Shown: piece by piece, positions 49,393 to 62,457 of the stretch | Position numbering within the stretch: the first letter of the stretch is position 1 | Layout of the letters: each line of letters opens with the position of its first letter | Assembly (NCBI GenBank): GCA_030267565.1 | Contig: BRXU01000005.1 | Span: 186,001-250,000, forward strand | Length of the DNA: 64,000 nt | From: Pleodorina starrii | Taxonomy: Eukaryota > Chlorophyta > Chlorophyceae > Chlamydomonadales > Volvocaceae | Direction of reading: 5' to 3' | Notes under the pieces: model-generated | What the model was told of the DNA's origin: nothing | The model's database searches: none | Seen by the model: only the letters and a program-made list of their open reading frames with translations | Program-made: the position numbers and the translations under genes

Positions 49393-51211
49393 ACCGATGA
49401 TGGCGGCGGCGCAGGTACGGCAGGTACGGCAGGGAGGGAGGGAGGGAGCAGACCGCGCTCCGCTCCGCTCGCAACGGCGCTGATTTGGGTCGGGCGCCGA
49501 GACGGCGTCCATTGGGGGGGAGGGTCTCTGATGTGGGTCGGCACGGGTCAGTGCGCTGTGAATCGCTGCGCGGGTTTGGTTTTGGCGAATGACCCCGACG
49601 ACGACTCGCGCTGCCGGGCACAGCGGGCCGGCGGGAGGGGATGAGGTGCCGACTGTTGAGTTGGGCCGGGATCGTTGCGGCTTGGTGATATGTATGTATG
49701 ATTATTAATGCGGGGGGCGCGCCAGCGGACCAGCAGCACAAGGGCCCGTGAGAGCAATATACCGGTGGGCGGTCGAGGAGGTTGATACTGGGCTGGGCTG
49801 GGCTGGGCGGGTGGCCGATTTGCGGCGCTGGTTCATGGGGCCTGATTTGGGTTGGGGCCTGCACGAAAGGCGGCCGCTCTCTTCCCCCTCCCCTGCATGC
49901 GCTTTGTTATTTCCCATGTCGCTCGGCTGTACTGCTCCTGGTGCTCTGGGGGATTGTGATCTGGGACGTGGCGGGCAAGGCGACGCAATGAGTCGGTTTG
50001 CGCGCTGTGCATGTGGATCTGTTGCCCACCCACTGCGGAACACCGGAACGGTCGCCCGTCGCGCGCAGGCATCGCCGCTCGTTTCATTTTATTGCGCAGA
50101 TTCTTCGGGTGAGTACCGTAGAGCTGCTGAAGAGTGTGAATTGGATAACTTTGCACGTGTATATCCGGACGAGTATAGCGTAAATACGGGGGTTTTGCGG
50201 GTTATTATTGCCGGGCGCGTCCATAGCCTCTTTTCTTGTCCCCATTCCAGCCTTGTCGCGTGGCATCGTGGTTCAGTGCTTTACATGCAGAGAAGAATGC
50301 GTGGTTGGGGCGCGGTGAGTGCGTCTGCCTGTGTGCGACCTTGCCTCGAGGGTGTGCTAATACGTTGTTTACTAATGCGAAGGGAGCTCCGTTTGCGCTC
50401 CCGTGGGTGGCACGCTGTTTCGGGCTGTGGCGCATGCTCGCGTTTGCCCCGGGTGCGTCGTAGTCGCCCTATGATATGTTGGTATTATTTACTGCATCTA
50501 AAAAGTTTTCCCTTTGGACAGCCAATGCTGGAATTGCGCGAGAATGTGTTGGCGCTACCCGCGTTTTGAGACGGCAGACGGCCTCCTACGGTATTTCCCA
50601 TGCCTGATCGAGTTCGGCCCGTATAGTTATTTAACGTGACAAGCGGGGGTACTTGGCATGGAGAAGAGGCTGTGAAAGAGCAGGAAAAACATCGGTAGAT
50701 TTTTCTGTCGTGGATAATGTGGTCCTGTGCCGACCTGAAGAAACGGCCCGATATCCGGCCTCTTCTGGGCTCTTTCAACCAGTGTGGCTCCTTTTTTCGG
50801 CCTGCATTGCGCAGCAAGTGTAAGCAAGCGAGGGTTCGAAGGCTTCCGGCAGGCCTTCACTCGCGCGGCCCGCTTTTGTTTGCGAGTGACTCACCAAGGT
50901 TTCAGTAATGCCGTACGCTTTGGAAGTCGCTCTCCTGCGGATTTCGACATTGGCAGGATGACCTGTAAGTCAATTTGCGTTGCAAGACACACGTTATTGG
51001 CTTGGCCCGTGGGTCTTTGATGATTGAGAAAGATGTCGTAGGCCCTTTTCACCTTTTGCGCGCGCTGCTTGACCGCAGCGGGTGTTAAATCTGCGCCGCC
51101 TGTTCCCGCGGGCGCCTTTCCCTCACATCTAAACAATTTTTTCTCGGGCCTCGGGATTACTCCTCGCGTTGACCGGGCAGCAAATTCCTCGCTTCGAGGC
51201 GGCGGCCCAGG
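49393..51211 (+). other. Intergenic region between ankyrin/RING and GATA-like genes
   Basis: No supported gene is seen. The first ~400 bp are GC-rich and probably 3' UTR. From about 50050 the sequence becomes T-rich and mixed, with a TGTAA near 50819. The sequence just before 51212 is probably the 5' UTR of the next gene. Confidence 0.4.
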
Positions 51212-54200
51212 ATGCAGCGGCGTCCAAGGGCAAACTCCAAAAGCAAGGGCAAACTACCGCCGCGAGGGCCGTCCGCGGTTGTCACCGGCAAGCAGTGGCC
51301 ACAGCAGCACCATGAACAGCAGCAGCAGCAACATCAGCAGGCGCTGTTTCAATTTCAAACGGCACAACAACCTCCGCACCAACAGCAGCCGCAGGAACAG
51401 ACCCAACGCCGTGGTGGCGCCCCAACGAGCATTTCTCTGCAGGAGTTGGCGAGCTTTCGCGCCGAGTCGCCGCTCCATTTCCTGGCGGAGGCTGCGGTCG
51501 CCGACGCACACGCGAGCGAGCAGCAGCAGCAGCAGGTCGCGATTGGCGCCAGCACCACCGTCGCCATCGCACCACTGCTGCCGGCGAACGATCAAGCACT
51601 GCTGCTGCCGCCACCGAAGCGCCAGCGGCAGCCCCATCAGCGGCAGCCCCATCAGCAGCAGTGGCAACAGCAGCAGGCGGCCGCCGCGCCGCTCTCGCGC
51701 GCACCGTCCCCGGCCGCCGCCGCCGCCGCACCCAACCGCCCCGCGCCGCTGCTGCCACCCCTGCCGCCGCTGCCGCCATCTGCACCCTTTCATAACAACC
51801 ACCGCAACCACCACAGCCAAACCGCCAACCTCAATGGCAGGGTCATCCACGGCATTTCCAGTCCGGTGGTCTTCCAGGGCATACCGCAGCCGTCGCCGTC
51901 GCCGCCCGTGCCGCCGCCGCTCTTCCGCACAATCTCAACGCCGGGGCCGTCGGGAGCTTTCGCCGGTGGCTGCGGGGCCGGCGGTTGCAGCGCCGGCATC
52001 GCGACACCGCCCCCGGACCCTCTGCCCAACGGCTATTCATCAGCGAGGCCGGGCGCACCGCCGCGGCCCATGCCGCCGCCGTCGTACCTGCCGTGCCACG
52101 TGGCCGTCGGGGAGGTGAGCCCGACCGCAGCCGGGGATGCCGCGGCGGCGGCGGCGGCGGCGGCGGTTGCGCCGCCGGGCCAGTCGGCGCCGCGAGGACT
52201 CGACGGTCTCAAGCACGAGGGGGCATCGGAGGATGCCGCCGGTGCCGCCAGCTCCGTTCCGATGTGCGGACTCACCTATCAGCGCCCCGCTGATCAGCGC
52301 AACGCGCCGCCGCAGCCGCCGCAGCCAGCGCTGCCCCTATCCGAGGTCTGGTTCGGTTGGGCCTTACATTGCGGCCCAGGGACAGCAACCCGCATAGCCA
52401 CCGATGCCACAGCGGCGGCGGCGGCGGCCGCGGCACCTTCGGGCAGTCCGGCGGCGGCCAACCCAGCTGCCGCCGCCGCCGCCGCCACCTGCCCACGTGC
52501 CGCGGACAGCGACGCCGACGTCGGCCTGACGGTGGCGCAGTACCCAGGGGACGCTGGCTGCGCAATGGATTTCCCGCATTCGTACAACCCGTACGACAAT
52601 GGCATGGATATGTCGTACGACCCGTTGGGGTTGGGCTTTGATAACGGCGACGGCGACGGCGGTCGCGGTGCCGGCCTGGGCAGCGACGGCGCCATTGGCG
52701 ACGGGGCGGCCGGCGGCAGCGGCGGCGGCGGCGGCGGCGGGGAACCGGAGTTGTTCAGTTGGCTGTCCGGGGAGGCGCCAGGCATGCGGCGGATGGAGGC
52801 GGCGGCGGCGCCAGTCGGCGGTGGCGACTTCCGGGCTTTCTCAGACGACGCCGCTGCCCACATCCACGCCGGCGTCGACGGGCATGACGCCCTTAACGGC
52901 GGTCTGTTCCTTCAGACTCCAGGCGTCCAGCAGCAGCAGCACTACCAACAGCAGCAGCACCAGCAGTTCCTTCAGTGGGAGCAGCAGCATTACTCGGTGG
53001 AAGCCATGAGCCCAGGATTCCTGGGGACAGGCTTCGAGCCGCCGCCACCGCCGCCGCTGGCAGCGGCGGCTGGCGGATGGGGGCAGCAGCCGGACGCTAC
53101 GGTGGCGGCGGCAGCAGCGGCGGCGGCGGCGGGGGATTTTACCATGGAAGACGACGGGGACTTGCAGCAGCGCCAGCTCCGGACCAAACGGGGCCGGAAG
53201 CTGGATCGGGCGCAAGCGGAGGCGTCGTCGCGGCGTGTACGGGAAGTGCTCCGCCTACATCAGGTCGCTACTGCCGTACCCTTCCTGCCGCACGTCAACG
53301 TCGCCGCCGCCGCTGCCGGCGGCGGCGGTGCCATCGTCGCCGCCGACCCGCCGTACTTTGCCAGGCAAAATAGTACGGCATGGGCAGGATGGAGCGGCGA
53401 CGACGGCGCGGGCGTCGGCGGCTTGCCGTACTGCGGCGAGAATGTCCAAGTCGACGGCGGCGGCGGCGACGGCGGTGACGGCGGCGGTGGCGGCGGTGGC
53501 GGTGGCGGTGAAGAGGATGATGTCAAGGCCGCTGTTTTGGCACTGGCGGTAGTGAGCGGTGGCGGCGGCGGCGGTGGCGGCGGCGGTGCAGCGGCGGGCG
53601 GTGGCCGGTCGTGCTACGAGTGCGGCGCCACGACCACCAAATGTTGGATGGCCCACAAACAGTTTCCGGAGGAGCGGACGTGCAAGGCCTGCTATAAGCG
53701 GTGTGTGCGAGCGGCCGCGGAGGACGGGGGCCCGCGCGTCCGGTCTGATACGGATATGTAATGTGCCGTACAGTGTGTCGTGCATCTCTACACAGTGCGA
53801 TACAGTACAGAAAGCCAGCCAGCCGGCACGCGAACGTGCGTGTGGTAGCTGTCCCTTGGCCGGGAGTTACAGCCACAAGGTCGTACTGTGCCGTACTGTA
53901 CCGCACAATGACACGCTGACGAGAAAACACACCAACAACAAAAACGCTGTTGCGTCTCTCATCCCTCACAATACCCCATTCGCCGCCTTCACTCACGGAC
54001 TGAGAGCCGGCGCCGTCCCATGCGTGTGTGTGTATGTGCTCGCTAGCCGCCATTGTGACTCACATGCCTCCCGTACATGTTGCCCTCCCGTACACGCAGG
54101 TATCTGCGGCACCGCCACTACGGCCGCATGGCGCCACTGCCGCTGTGCGTGGGGGAGGAGGAGGAGGAGGCGTGGGCGGCGGAGCAGCCGCAACCCGCGG

Positions 54201-54557
54201 CGGAACACGGCGTGCTGGCATTGCTCGGAGGCGGAGGCGGAGGCGGCACTGAGGACGGCCGCGCTGCCGCTAACGGCAGCAGTGCGGCGGGCGTTGCGGC
54301 TGTCCTCAGTGCCACCCCGCCCGCCGGCCCCGCGGCCATTCGCCGGTGCTATGAGTGCGGAACAACCCGGACTGGGGTGGGTGGGTTGGGCTGGCACTGG
54401 GTGTCCGTGGTCTTGGGTCGCCAGCTGTGAAGTGCAGGGAAGGGAAGGGAAGTGAGTTGGCGGAGACGGATGGCTGTCTGCGGGTCCGCCCGCGCACATC
54501 GACCGCGGGGGGGGGGGGGCTGTTCGCCTGGCTTGTCGTTGCCTTGTTAGGCACCTT

Positions 54558-54590
<33 letters not shown>

Positions 54591-55331
54591 GACTGCATAT
54601 CGGTACTTCAAAGTTTAAACGTGTCTTCTCCCGGGTTCAATGCCTTCCTGACCCCCTGCCTGCACCCCTGCGGGCTTGCCTGTCTGACTATTTGTCCACC
54701 TGCCTCCCTCTGCCGCCCATCCCCGCCCCGCCCCGCCGCTCAGGGCAATTCCTGGAAGCGGCACAAACTCATTGCGGGGGAGATCACTTGCAGGTGGGCA
54801 GGTCAGGAGCTGTGGGGGTGGGTGGGTGGTAGAGGGGAGGCACTCACCATAACCGCGCATCCAAACCTCGGAGGGAGGGAGGGAAGGAAGGAGAGTGAGG
54901 AGCACGCCAGGGCTCACAGTTCCCAGTCCGGCTCGGGGGCCCTGGTTCTGGTTTTGTTTCTGTTTCTGTAATCGGTAATCGGTAAACTGACGCACCTCCT
55001 CCTCCCGTCCGTCGCCCCGCCCCACCTTGTTTGCCCCCGATGACCCAATCAATTCGCAGCGCCTGCTACAAGCGCTTCATGTACAAGGTAAAACCGCTTT
55101 TCCGTTGGTGGATTGGTTATGGTGGTTGGTTGGTTGGGCGGGCGGGCCGGCGTGGGCATGACCTCCCGCACCTCCTGGGGAGGGCTCCCTCAGCAGCAGC
55201 ACTGTGCAAACATACAAACACGCATCCTGCCTCCCTCTCAGGGCCCTGAGGGCAATTACGACCCATTCGGATTCCAACGGCCCGTGTCGTGCAGGGACAC
55301 GGCAGCTACGAGCGACAGACGCCGCAAGTGA
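51212..55331 (+). CDS. Protein with two GATA-like zinc fingers, putative transcription factor
   Basis: Five exons are proposed: 51212-53700, 54100-54376, 54744-54793, 55060-55087 and 55242-55331, giving about 977 residues. The first exon encodes ~800 residues of Gln-, Ala-, Pro- and Gly-rich activation-domain-like sequence. Finger 1 (801-829) is CYEC, 19 residues, then CKAC. Finger 2 (913-941) is CYEC, 21 residues, then CSAC, with a Trp at the usual position (GNSWKRH). Both resemble the GATA class but with non-standard loop lengths. Finger 2 is assembled from three small exons in phase. GATA factors bind WGATAR-type DNA; specificity here is unknown. Alternative: exon 1 runs on to a stop at 53759-53761, making a one-finger protein, with a second gene starting near 54077. 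I prefer the joined model because the donor after YKR restores phase. Confidence 0.65.
54555..54592 (+). repeat. TGCC tetranucleotide microsatellite
   Basis: About nine tandem TGCC/CCTG copies lie in the intron between the halves of the second zinc finger. Confidence 0.8.
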
Positions 55332-57336
55332 TGTATCGCCGGTAGCCGGTAGCCGGTAGCCGGTTGTCGGTTGTCAGTTGGGAGGTGCCGGGCGCGCCGA
55401 CCGATGAAACGGAGGCGGCGGAGGCGAGGCGGGTGTGGGGAGGGGCCATGGCAGGCACCTGGGTGGCGGCGGGGCTTCCGGAGGAGGTGGGGCAGACTTC
55501 CATGGCTGTGTGTGGTGGTGGTGCTGATGATGATGATGGACGGCAGCTCGGCATGCACAGGCAGGCAGACACAGGTTGTGTTGGATGCGGTCTTGATGGG
55601 GTTTTGATAACGACATGCGCACGGCATGCGCAGCCGGGTTTTCGCGCAAGGCATGTACAACGGTACGACATGTAGACATGATGTACAGCAACGCCACGGC
55701 CCCCATCAGCGTGCTTGTCGGCAGGGCCGTGAGCAGCACGCGTGTGTGTGTGTTGTGTGTATCTGTGTGCGGTTGTGGCGGTACATACGCGTGTTGTAGT
55801 TTGTTTGTGTGTCCTAATTTGGCCCCAAGTCCCGAAGCGGCTCCATAGGTGCTTTTTCAAGTTCACAGCCGGGCGCGCGCATTGGGCACGGGCGGAGTGT
55901 ACGGCGGGCGAGGGGGCAGTGGTGGGGAGGGAAGCAGGCGGCAGCGCGACACGAGGTGTCAGCCGCCGAATGCGATAATGACCCCCCTCATGACGTCATG
56001 AACTCATGACACGAAAGCGGATGACCGAAACCGGATGGACCCAAGTCACCCCCCGTGGCACGAAGGGGGGAGGCGGGGGTCTCGCGTGTATGAGGGGGGA
56101 ATTGGTACGGGAGTTGCGAAAGCTGCAGAACTGGTACGGCAGGGTGGGGTGGTTTATGATGTCGTCGTGGAGGGAGTCCAGGGAGGACGGCGCTCTGGCA
56201 GCGGCACATCGCCCTCTCGTGTGGGTCGTAACCGCGCCTCGGGACAGGCGCGTCCCATTTTGTTTCAAGTTGTTGTGGCGATTGAGCAAAAGCGTAAACT
56301 CCAGAAGGAAAACCTTAACGCCGTGGTTCCGTTGCTCTGCAGCCGTAACAGCCTGCTTGCTGCGGTTACGGTATCGCATGGGGGGCGGCGGCGATGCTGA
56401 CAGGTCCGAGACCCCGGAATGTCCTGGGAAGCTAGCGGCACCCGATCCGCATGGCTTATGCCGCCTACTGTTGGGGTTGGAGCTACCATTAATGTCTGTG
56501 TTACATATCACATCAGTAACGAGGGACCATGTTCCGGTACAACTGTAAAGAGATCGACACCAGAGCCCTCCAGGGCCGACGCCGGCACTTACGCGTGACG
56601 CAAGGCCGTCGCAGGTTCCGCGCAAGGATTCGGCGCAATCAAGCAAGATAACTACATGTGTTATGTTCAACTTCTTTATAACGTGTCGCGTATGTCCCTC
56701 TACGAACCCTTGCGGATCCCATCTATCTGGTGCATTAACCTGCGTAAGCGATGGCAGCACGCTGTTCATATTTGCCGAGAAATCGAGGTACCCATTAAAT
56801 AAGTTGTGTTTCCATATGTATGCTGGGTTCAGCCGTGGCTGGTTAACGTTCTGTGACGCGCGCACGCCGCTGCCATTGACGACGGACGATGACCCAAATA
56901 CGCTGGCAACGATGCCAATCTACTGGAGCAATATGTATCATGGAATTAATAACAGTCGAATCTCTTGGCTGCTGCCGAGAAAGTTGGCAGCCGAGCCGAC
57001 TGGGTTCAATGCCAACCGAACAGAGTCAGAAGGCAGCTTGTGTCAGAGCCTACGAAATGAAATCTGTTAGTCAAGTAATTACAATTATATTTTATATATT
57101 CAAGTATTCTGTGGGGAAGGCGATCGGGCCCACCAGGACTCATCAGTCCGTTGTCGTCGTCGTTACTGCAAAAATGCTACCCGAGGACAAACGCCCGTAA
57201 TAACGCCCAATACAACATGGGTGTGACACTTAATAAGGCATGGGGGAGGATTAACTGAGAGGAGCCACCCATCTTGGCGTCCTAAAACGGTTACCGGCAC
57301 CTCAGCACTGAAGTGGCCATTTGCTTCAACACATCC
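55332..57336. other. Intergenic region between GATA-like and CAP genes
   Basis: The sequence is GC-mixed and then AT-rich from about 56400. A 289-codon minus-strand frame (55996-56865) and plus-strand frames opposite it show no domain, splice or codon-bias support. A TGTAA at about 56544 may end the GATA-like transcript. The AT-rich part probably includes the CAP gene promoter. Confidence 0.4.
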
Positions 57337-60300
57337 ATGGAGCATTTGGCACATAGTGGTGACTGGCGTTATACCAATTGTTTATTTAAGCAAAGTTACA
57401 GCCCGGTGGGCTGCTTTCTGGCGCTTTGCCTACTGTTAGCTCTAGGGCCACCTACTGGGAGAGCGACAGCGGCAGACAGCAGCGGGCAAAGGTAAATAAA
57501 TTTGATGAATACTTTAGCTTCCACGCATATGGGAAGGCCCTTGTGGACTACCGGTCGACGGCTGAAATGTCCGCAGATGGAACCATGTTGCCGACAACAC
57601 TGGCGCGCGACGGCACGCCCTTACAGTCAGTGAAGATACCAGGATTCAGGACCTAAAAATACACTCCTTCATCAGCGAGGATCAGGCAACTGCAGCAGGA
57701 GGCGCACGGTCAACACTGCCGTTGGCAGTTGGGGATCATAATGCGCGACAAATGTCAGCAACCGGCGAATTGATTAGCGTCCGGACAGCGACACACCTAC
57801 CACCACCGCTGGAAACAGCTGAAAGTCGCGATATCTCGGCAGGTTTGCTGGCGCCTTTCCCTAGCCCGCTGCTGCTGTCTCCATCGCCAGTGCCGTCGCC
57901 GCCGCCTCATGCACTTTCGCCGCCGCCGCCGCCGTTCCCGTCAACCCCAGCAACGTTGACACCGCTCCCACCCACCTACGCTTCCGGGGTGCCTACGGCC
58001 GTCACCGCGCGCACTGACGAGGAGGCCAGGTGAGGCCGGCCCCGGCAAACCGTAAGTCCGGCTGATAATGGAGGCCGTAGCGCGGTGCGCGTTGCTTTGC
58101 GCACAGTTCGATGCTGAATCGCTGGTACTTGGTGTGTTGCTCATTCCCGTGGGGCTTGTTAGTGTAGTGGGGGGGGGACCCCGCACACTTGGGCGCCCCG
58201 TAGGTACCTATTCCTAATGTCTTGGTGCTTCTTGACAAGCTGGACGCTCAACCCCGCCGGACTCCTGCCCCTGTCCGTCCCACACCCAACAACCCAATCA
58301 GCGAGTGGTCTTCAGATAACTGTCTTGTGCCGTACTGCCGTAGTACCCACCGCTTCACATTGCCTCCAAACGTAGCCGTCGCCATTCGGCCTCCTTGAGC
58401 CCCGCCCCCCCTAGACGCGGCCGCCCCAATCCTCACCCTTCTAGGTAGTTAAAACGAAACGAACTAAACCAATCAACCAACCCTGGGAGGTATCGACAAT
58501 AACCTCTCACCGCGGCACCTCTACCGCTACCCTTTCCTGAAGCTTAAAGCGGCAGCTGAGCGGCATTTCCCAGTGACCCACCCAACTGCAGGCCCGGCAG
58601 CACCTCGCTTGGAAGATCCCACCCGGTCGATCCATACGGTCACCGCCGCCACCTCACCACCACCACCACCACTACGCCGGTTACTTCCCCGGACACGGAT
58701 GCGATGGCTGCTGCGCTGGTGTCGGTCGCCGCCGCTGCAGCGGCGGCAGCAGCAACGCCGGCAGGAGCGCAGCCAGGCACTGGCACAGCAGCAGCGGCGG
58801 CAGCAGCAGCCGCTGCCGCTGCCGCTGCCGCCGCAACAACAACAACAGCAGCAGCAGCAGCAGCCGCTTCATCCGCAGACTATGACGGATATGCTGACTA
58901 CTATCAGAACGTTGCCGGGCCAGACACGGGCGATGATGCTCTCGGCGCGGAGGACTATCAGGACTATCAGGACTATCAGGACTATCAGGACTATCAGGAT
59001 CAGGGCAATCCTGACTACGGCGATTACGGCGGCGGCGAACGTGCCGCAGCCTCACCAGCGGCTCACCTCGTCACGACTCCCTTGGCCCAAGAGGCTGCGA
59101 ACCCACCTGGCAAACTCAGACCACCGAAGCCGCCGAAACTGCCAAGGCCGCCACGGCCGCCGAAGATTCGGCCGCCGCGGCCGGCCCCTCAGTCGAAAGG
59201 ACGAGCGTCGCCGCCGCCGGCATCGTCACTGCCGCCAGCGCCCCTGACACCGCGCCCGCCCAAGCCGGCGCCGCCCTTGCGTCCCCCGCCATCACCACCA
59301 CACCCACCCGTCAGGAGCCCCCCGCCGAGCCCTTCACCGCCGAAGGCTCAGCCGCCGTCGCCGCTGCCGCCGCCGGCGCCGAGGCCGCCGCCGGCGCCAC
59401 GGCCGCCGCCGTTGCCGCGACCGTCGCCACCTTGGCCGCCGTCGCCGCGGCCGCCGGCACCCAGCCCCTCTCCACGCCCTCCGCGTCCCCCTCGCCCGCC
59501 CGCTCCGCCTCCTCGCCCGTCACCTCCGCCCTCACCCCCGAGGCCGCGGAACCCCCGAAGACCTAAGCCCCCTCCGCCACCGCCCTCTCCGCCAGTGCCG
59601 CCATCGCCGGCTCCCTCACCACCGCCGCCGCCGTCGCCCCCGCCGTCGCCACCTCCCTCGCCGCCTCCGTCGCCGTCGCCGCCGCCCTCGCCACCCCCAC
59701 CGGATCCACCGTCGCCGTCCCCGCCGCCGTCGCCACCGCCGCCGGACCCACCATCGCCCTCACCGCCCCCCTCACCACCACCTCCTTCGCCTCCCTCGCC
59801 CTCGCCACCGCCCTCACCACCGCCCCCAATCCCGCCATCACCGTCACCACCGCCGTCGCCCCCACCGCCGGACCCACCATCGCCCGAGCCCCCTTCACCC
59901 CTCCCACCATCGCCCGAGCCCCCTTCACCCTCGCCACCTTCACCCTCCCCACCTTCGCCCCTGCCGCCCTCACCCTCCCCACCTTCGCCCCAGCCGCCCT
60001 CACCCTTCCCACCTTCGCCCCTGCCGCCCTCACCCTCACCGCCGCCCTCACCGCCACAGCCTCCACCTCCCTCACCCTCCCCGCCCCCACCACCGCCGCC
60101 GCCATCTCCCCCCAATCCATCACCGCCACCGTCGCCTCCCTCCCCCTCTCCGCCAGCCCCATCGCCGCCGCCATCCCCCCTGCCTCCCAGCCCTCCGCCC
60201 TCACCCCTTCCCCCTGATCCTCCCCCAGCACCGCCCCCCAGTCCGCTGCCCCCACCCCCACCTCCCATCCCACCATCACCACCCGCCCCTCCGCGGCCTC

Positions 60301-62457
60301 CTCCCACTCCTCCCGTCCCCCCACCCAAGCCGCAGCCCAGAAAACCACCCTCTCCCTCAATCAGCTTTGCTCAATCCCAATGGTTGACAGACTACAGTCA
60401 GGATATCTTTAGCGCCTCCACGCCGCCACTTCAAGCAGCAAACCCGCCGCCGCCATTGCCGCCGCGGCCGCCGCCGGCGCCGCCGGCGCCACCGGCGCCT
60501 CCGGCGCCGCCGCCCAAGCCGCCGCGGCCGCCGCCGCGGCCGCCCCCCTGGTGGGAGGTGAACCCCTTCCCGCCCAAATGGCCCACTCGGCCGCCCGCGG
60601 CGCCGCCGACGCCGTCGCTGATCGTCCCCGAAATCGTCCGTAAGTCTCCTCTCTCGGCCGTTTCTCCCTCGGTCCCGGTCCCATCCTTCCAAACCGTCCC
60701 AGCGCCCCCTCCACCGCCATTACCTTGACCTCAACAGCCCAGTCAGTCAGTCTCCCTCCATGTCCGCCTTCTTGCCGGCTGCCGGCTGCCGCGATAATGA
60801 GCTATGCAGGATATCCCAATCCTACCCGCCCGCCTGCCCCTCTGCCCGCCCATCTGCGCTGTGCTGCGCTGCCTTGATGCCCAGCCAGCCCCCCGCCCTC
60901 CCTTCGTGACTGCCCTCCCTTCCTCCCCTCCACATAATAATCACTGCCCATCCGCCGTCACCCCTTCACCGCTGAGTCCCAACCCCACCCAAAACCCAAC
61001 CGCCCACTGCGCTGCGCTGCGCTGCGCAGTTGAGGCGCACAACGCACTCCGCATGCTCAGCGGCGCACCCAACCTGACCTGGGACGAGGGCCTGGCGGCG
61101 GCGGCTCAGCAGTGGAGCAGCCAGTGCACCTGGCAGCACGCGTCCGGAAACTTTGGTCAAAACCTGGGTGAGGGGGCGGACGGGCTGTCGACGGGAGAAG
61201 CTGCTCGGCGGGGGGGGCCGCTGAGGGCAGATTGTGGACTCCACCGGTAGTGTCCTAGTGCGTGGGCGTGCTGGCAGTGTGTGATCCGTGCAAAGATACC
61301 GGTACCGGCACATGGACACATGGACGCGTGGGAGAAAGTTGGGGTGCTGGGTGGGACGTGCACTGAACGCGGTGCGGCGTTGATGTTGCAAGTCAGGCGC
61401 CATTGCGAGATGGGCCTCCACGCGGCAGCTGGGATCTTTAGGCCTTCCGATGATGTGTGTTCAGCGTCTGGTCAGGCCTTCACACATTCGCCGCCCTTCC
61501 AACAAAACCTTTTCCTGCCGCGTCTGCCGTTCCCTCACGCAGCGTCGGGGTCGTACCGCAAGGTTACGGATCCGCTGTACGGCATTAACCTGTGGTACAT
61601 CGAGGTTCGTACAATACTGGGACGGGTTCTTTTGTCAGTCGGCGCTACGGCGCGCAGGAAGGGATACATATACGGCAGAGAGATAGTACCGTACACCGTA
61701 ACAACATGACGGCGCAAATGTACACCGCATGGTGGCAGCGCTGGGAGGCCTGAATAAACGGCTTTGCAAAGGCGACCGGGCGTTGGACGCAACCGAATGC
61801 CGTTGGACGAGTGCCGTGCCACATCGTATCTTTCCTACATGACGCGCCAAGAACCTGCGATGGACCAACGGCGCCCCGAGTGGGTGCTCACCGAGTGTGT
61901 GCCGCCACTGACCCAACCAGAGTCCCGGCGCTCCGCTGCGATCCCGTCGTTGACTGAATCGGTTTTCAGTGGATAGACGGATGGACGGACGGACCCGGGG
62001 GGTCACCACTTGTTGCATAACACCGCACCTGACGCTCGACACCCGACACCAGGCGGGGCGGGAGCCCCGAATTGGCACCGCTGTTGCTACCGCCATAGCA
62101 CTACCGCTCCTGCTGACGTCCCCCGCCCCCGCCGCTGGCGCCCCGCCCCTGCCCCCACCCCCGCCCTGCCCCCAGGTCTGCAACTACGATTTCTCCAACC
62201 CGGGCTACAGCGAAGCCACGGGCCACTTCACGCAGATGGTGTGGGCCGACACCACTTCCATCGGGTGCGGCTACACCAACTGCGGCGCCGGCGGCGTGGC
62301 GGGTCTGCGGCGCAACACCGGCATCCTGGTGTGCCACTACAGCCCACCGGGAAACCAAAACTACGCCGCTGCGTTCATGAGGAACGTCCAGCCGCCATCG
62401 GCCTACCCGGCATCATGCGCTGGCGGGCTCGCCGGCCGCCGCCGGCGCGGCCAGTAG
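57337..62457 (+). CDS. Secreted CAP/SCP (PR-1-like) protein with proline-rich stalk
   Basis: Six exons: 57337-57491, 57577-58029, 58592-60639, 61030-61167, 61543-61604 and 62176-62457; about 1,045 residues, phases consistent. A hydrophobic core (CFLALCLLLALG, about residues 27-38) suggests a signal peptide or signal anchor, although it sits unusually far in. A Ser/Thr/Ala-rich region follows with five tandem DYQ repeats (about 324-338). Then comes a ~500-residue SPP/PPSP and PPPxP stalk, typical of hydroxyproline-rich glycoproteins of volvocine cell walls and matrix. Residues ~885-1030 are the CAP domain: H889 in EAHN, TWDEGLAAAAQQW, GQNL, E952, GHFTQMVW with H969, and the CAP2 motif VCHYSPPGN. 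The tail is basic. It is probably an extracellular matrix protein; the biochemical role of CAP domains (sterol binding, signalling or proteolysis) varies and is unknown here. Confidence 0.85.
58950..58999 (+). repeat. Coding 9-bp tandem repeat (DYQ repeats)
   Basis: GACTATCAG is repeated five times in frame, giving consecutive Asp-Tyr-Gln triplets in the CAP protein. Tyr-rich motifs next to proline-rich stalks are candidates for cross-linking; that is an inference. Confidence 0.85.

Noticed and set aside
55996..56865. 289-codon minus-strand open frame
   Set aside because: No recognisable domain and no volvocine codon bias. Plus-strand frames of comparable quality overlap it.
59348..60328. 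326-codon Gly-rich minus-strand open frame
   Set aside because: It is the complement of the SPP/PPSP stalk of the CAP gene, and the Gly-rich reading is an automatic shadow of the proline codons.
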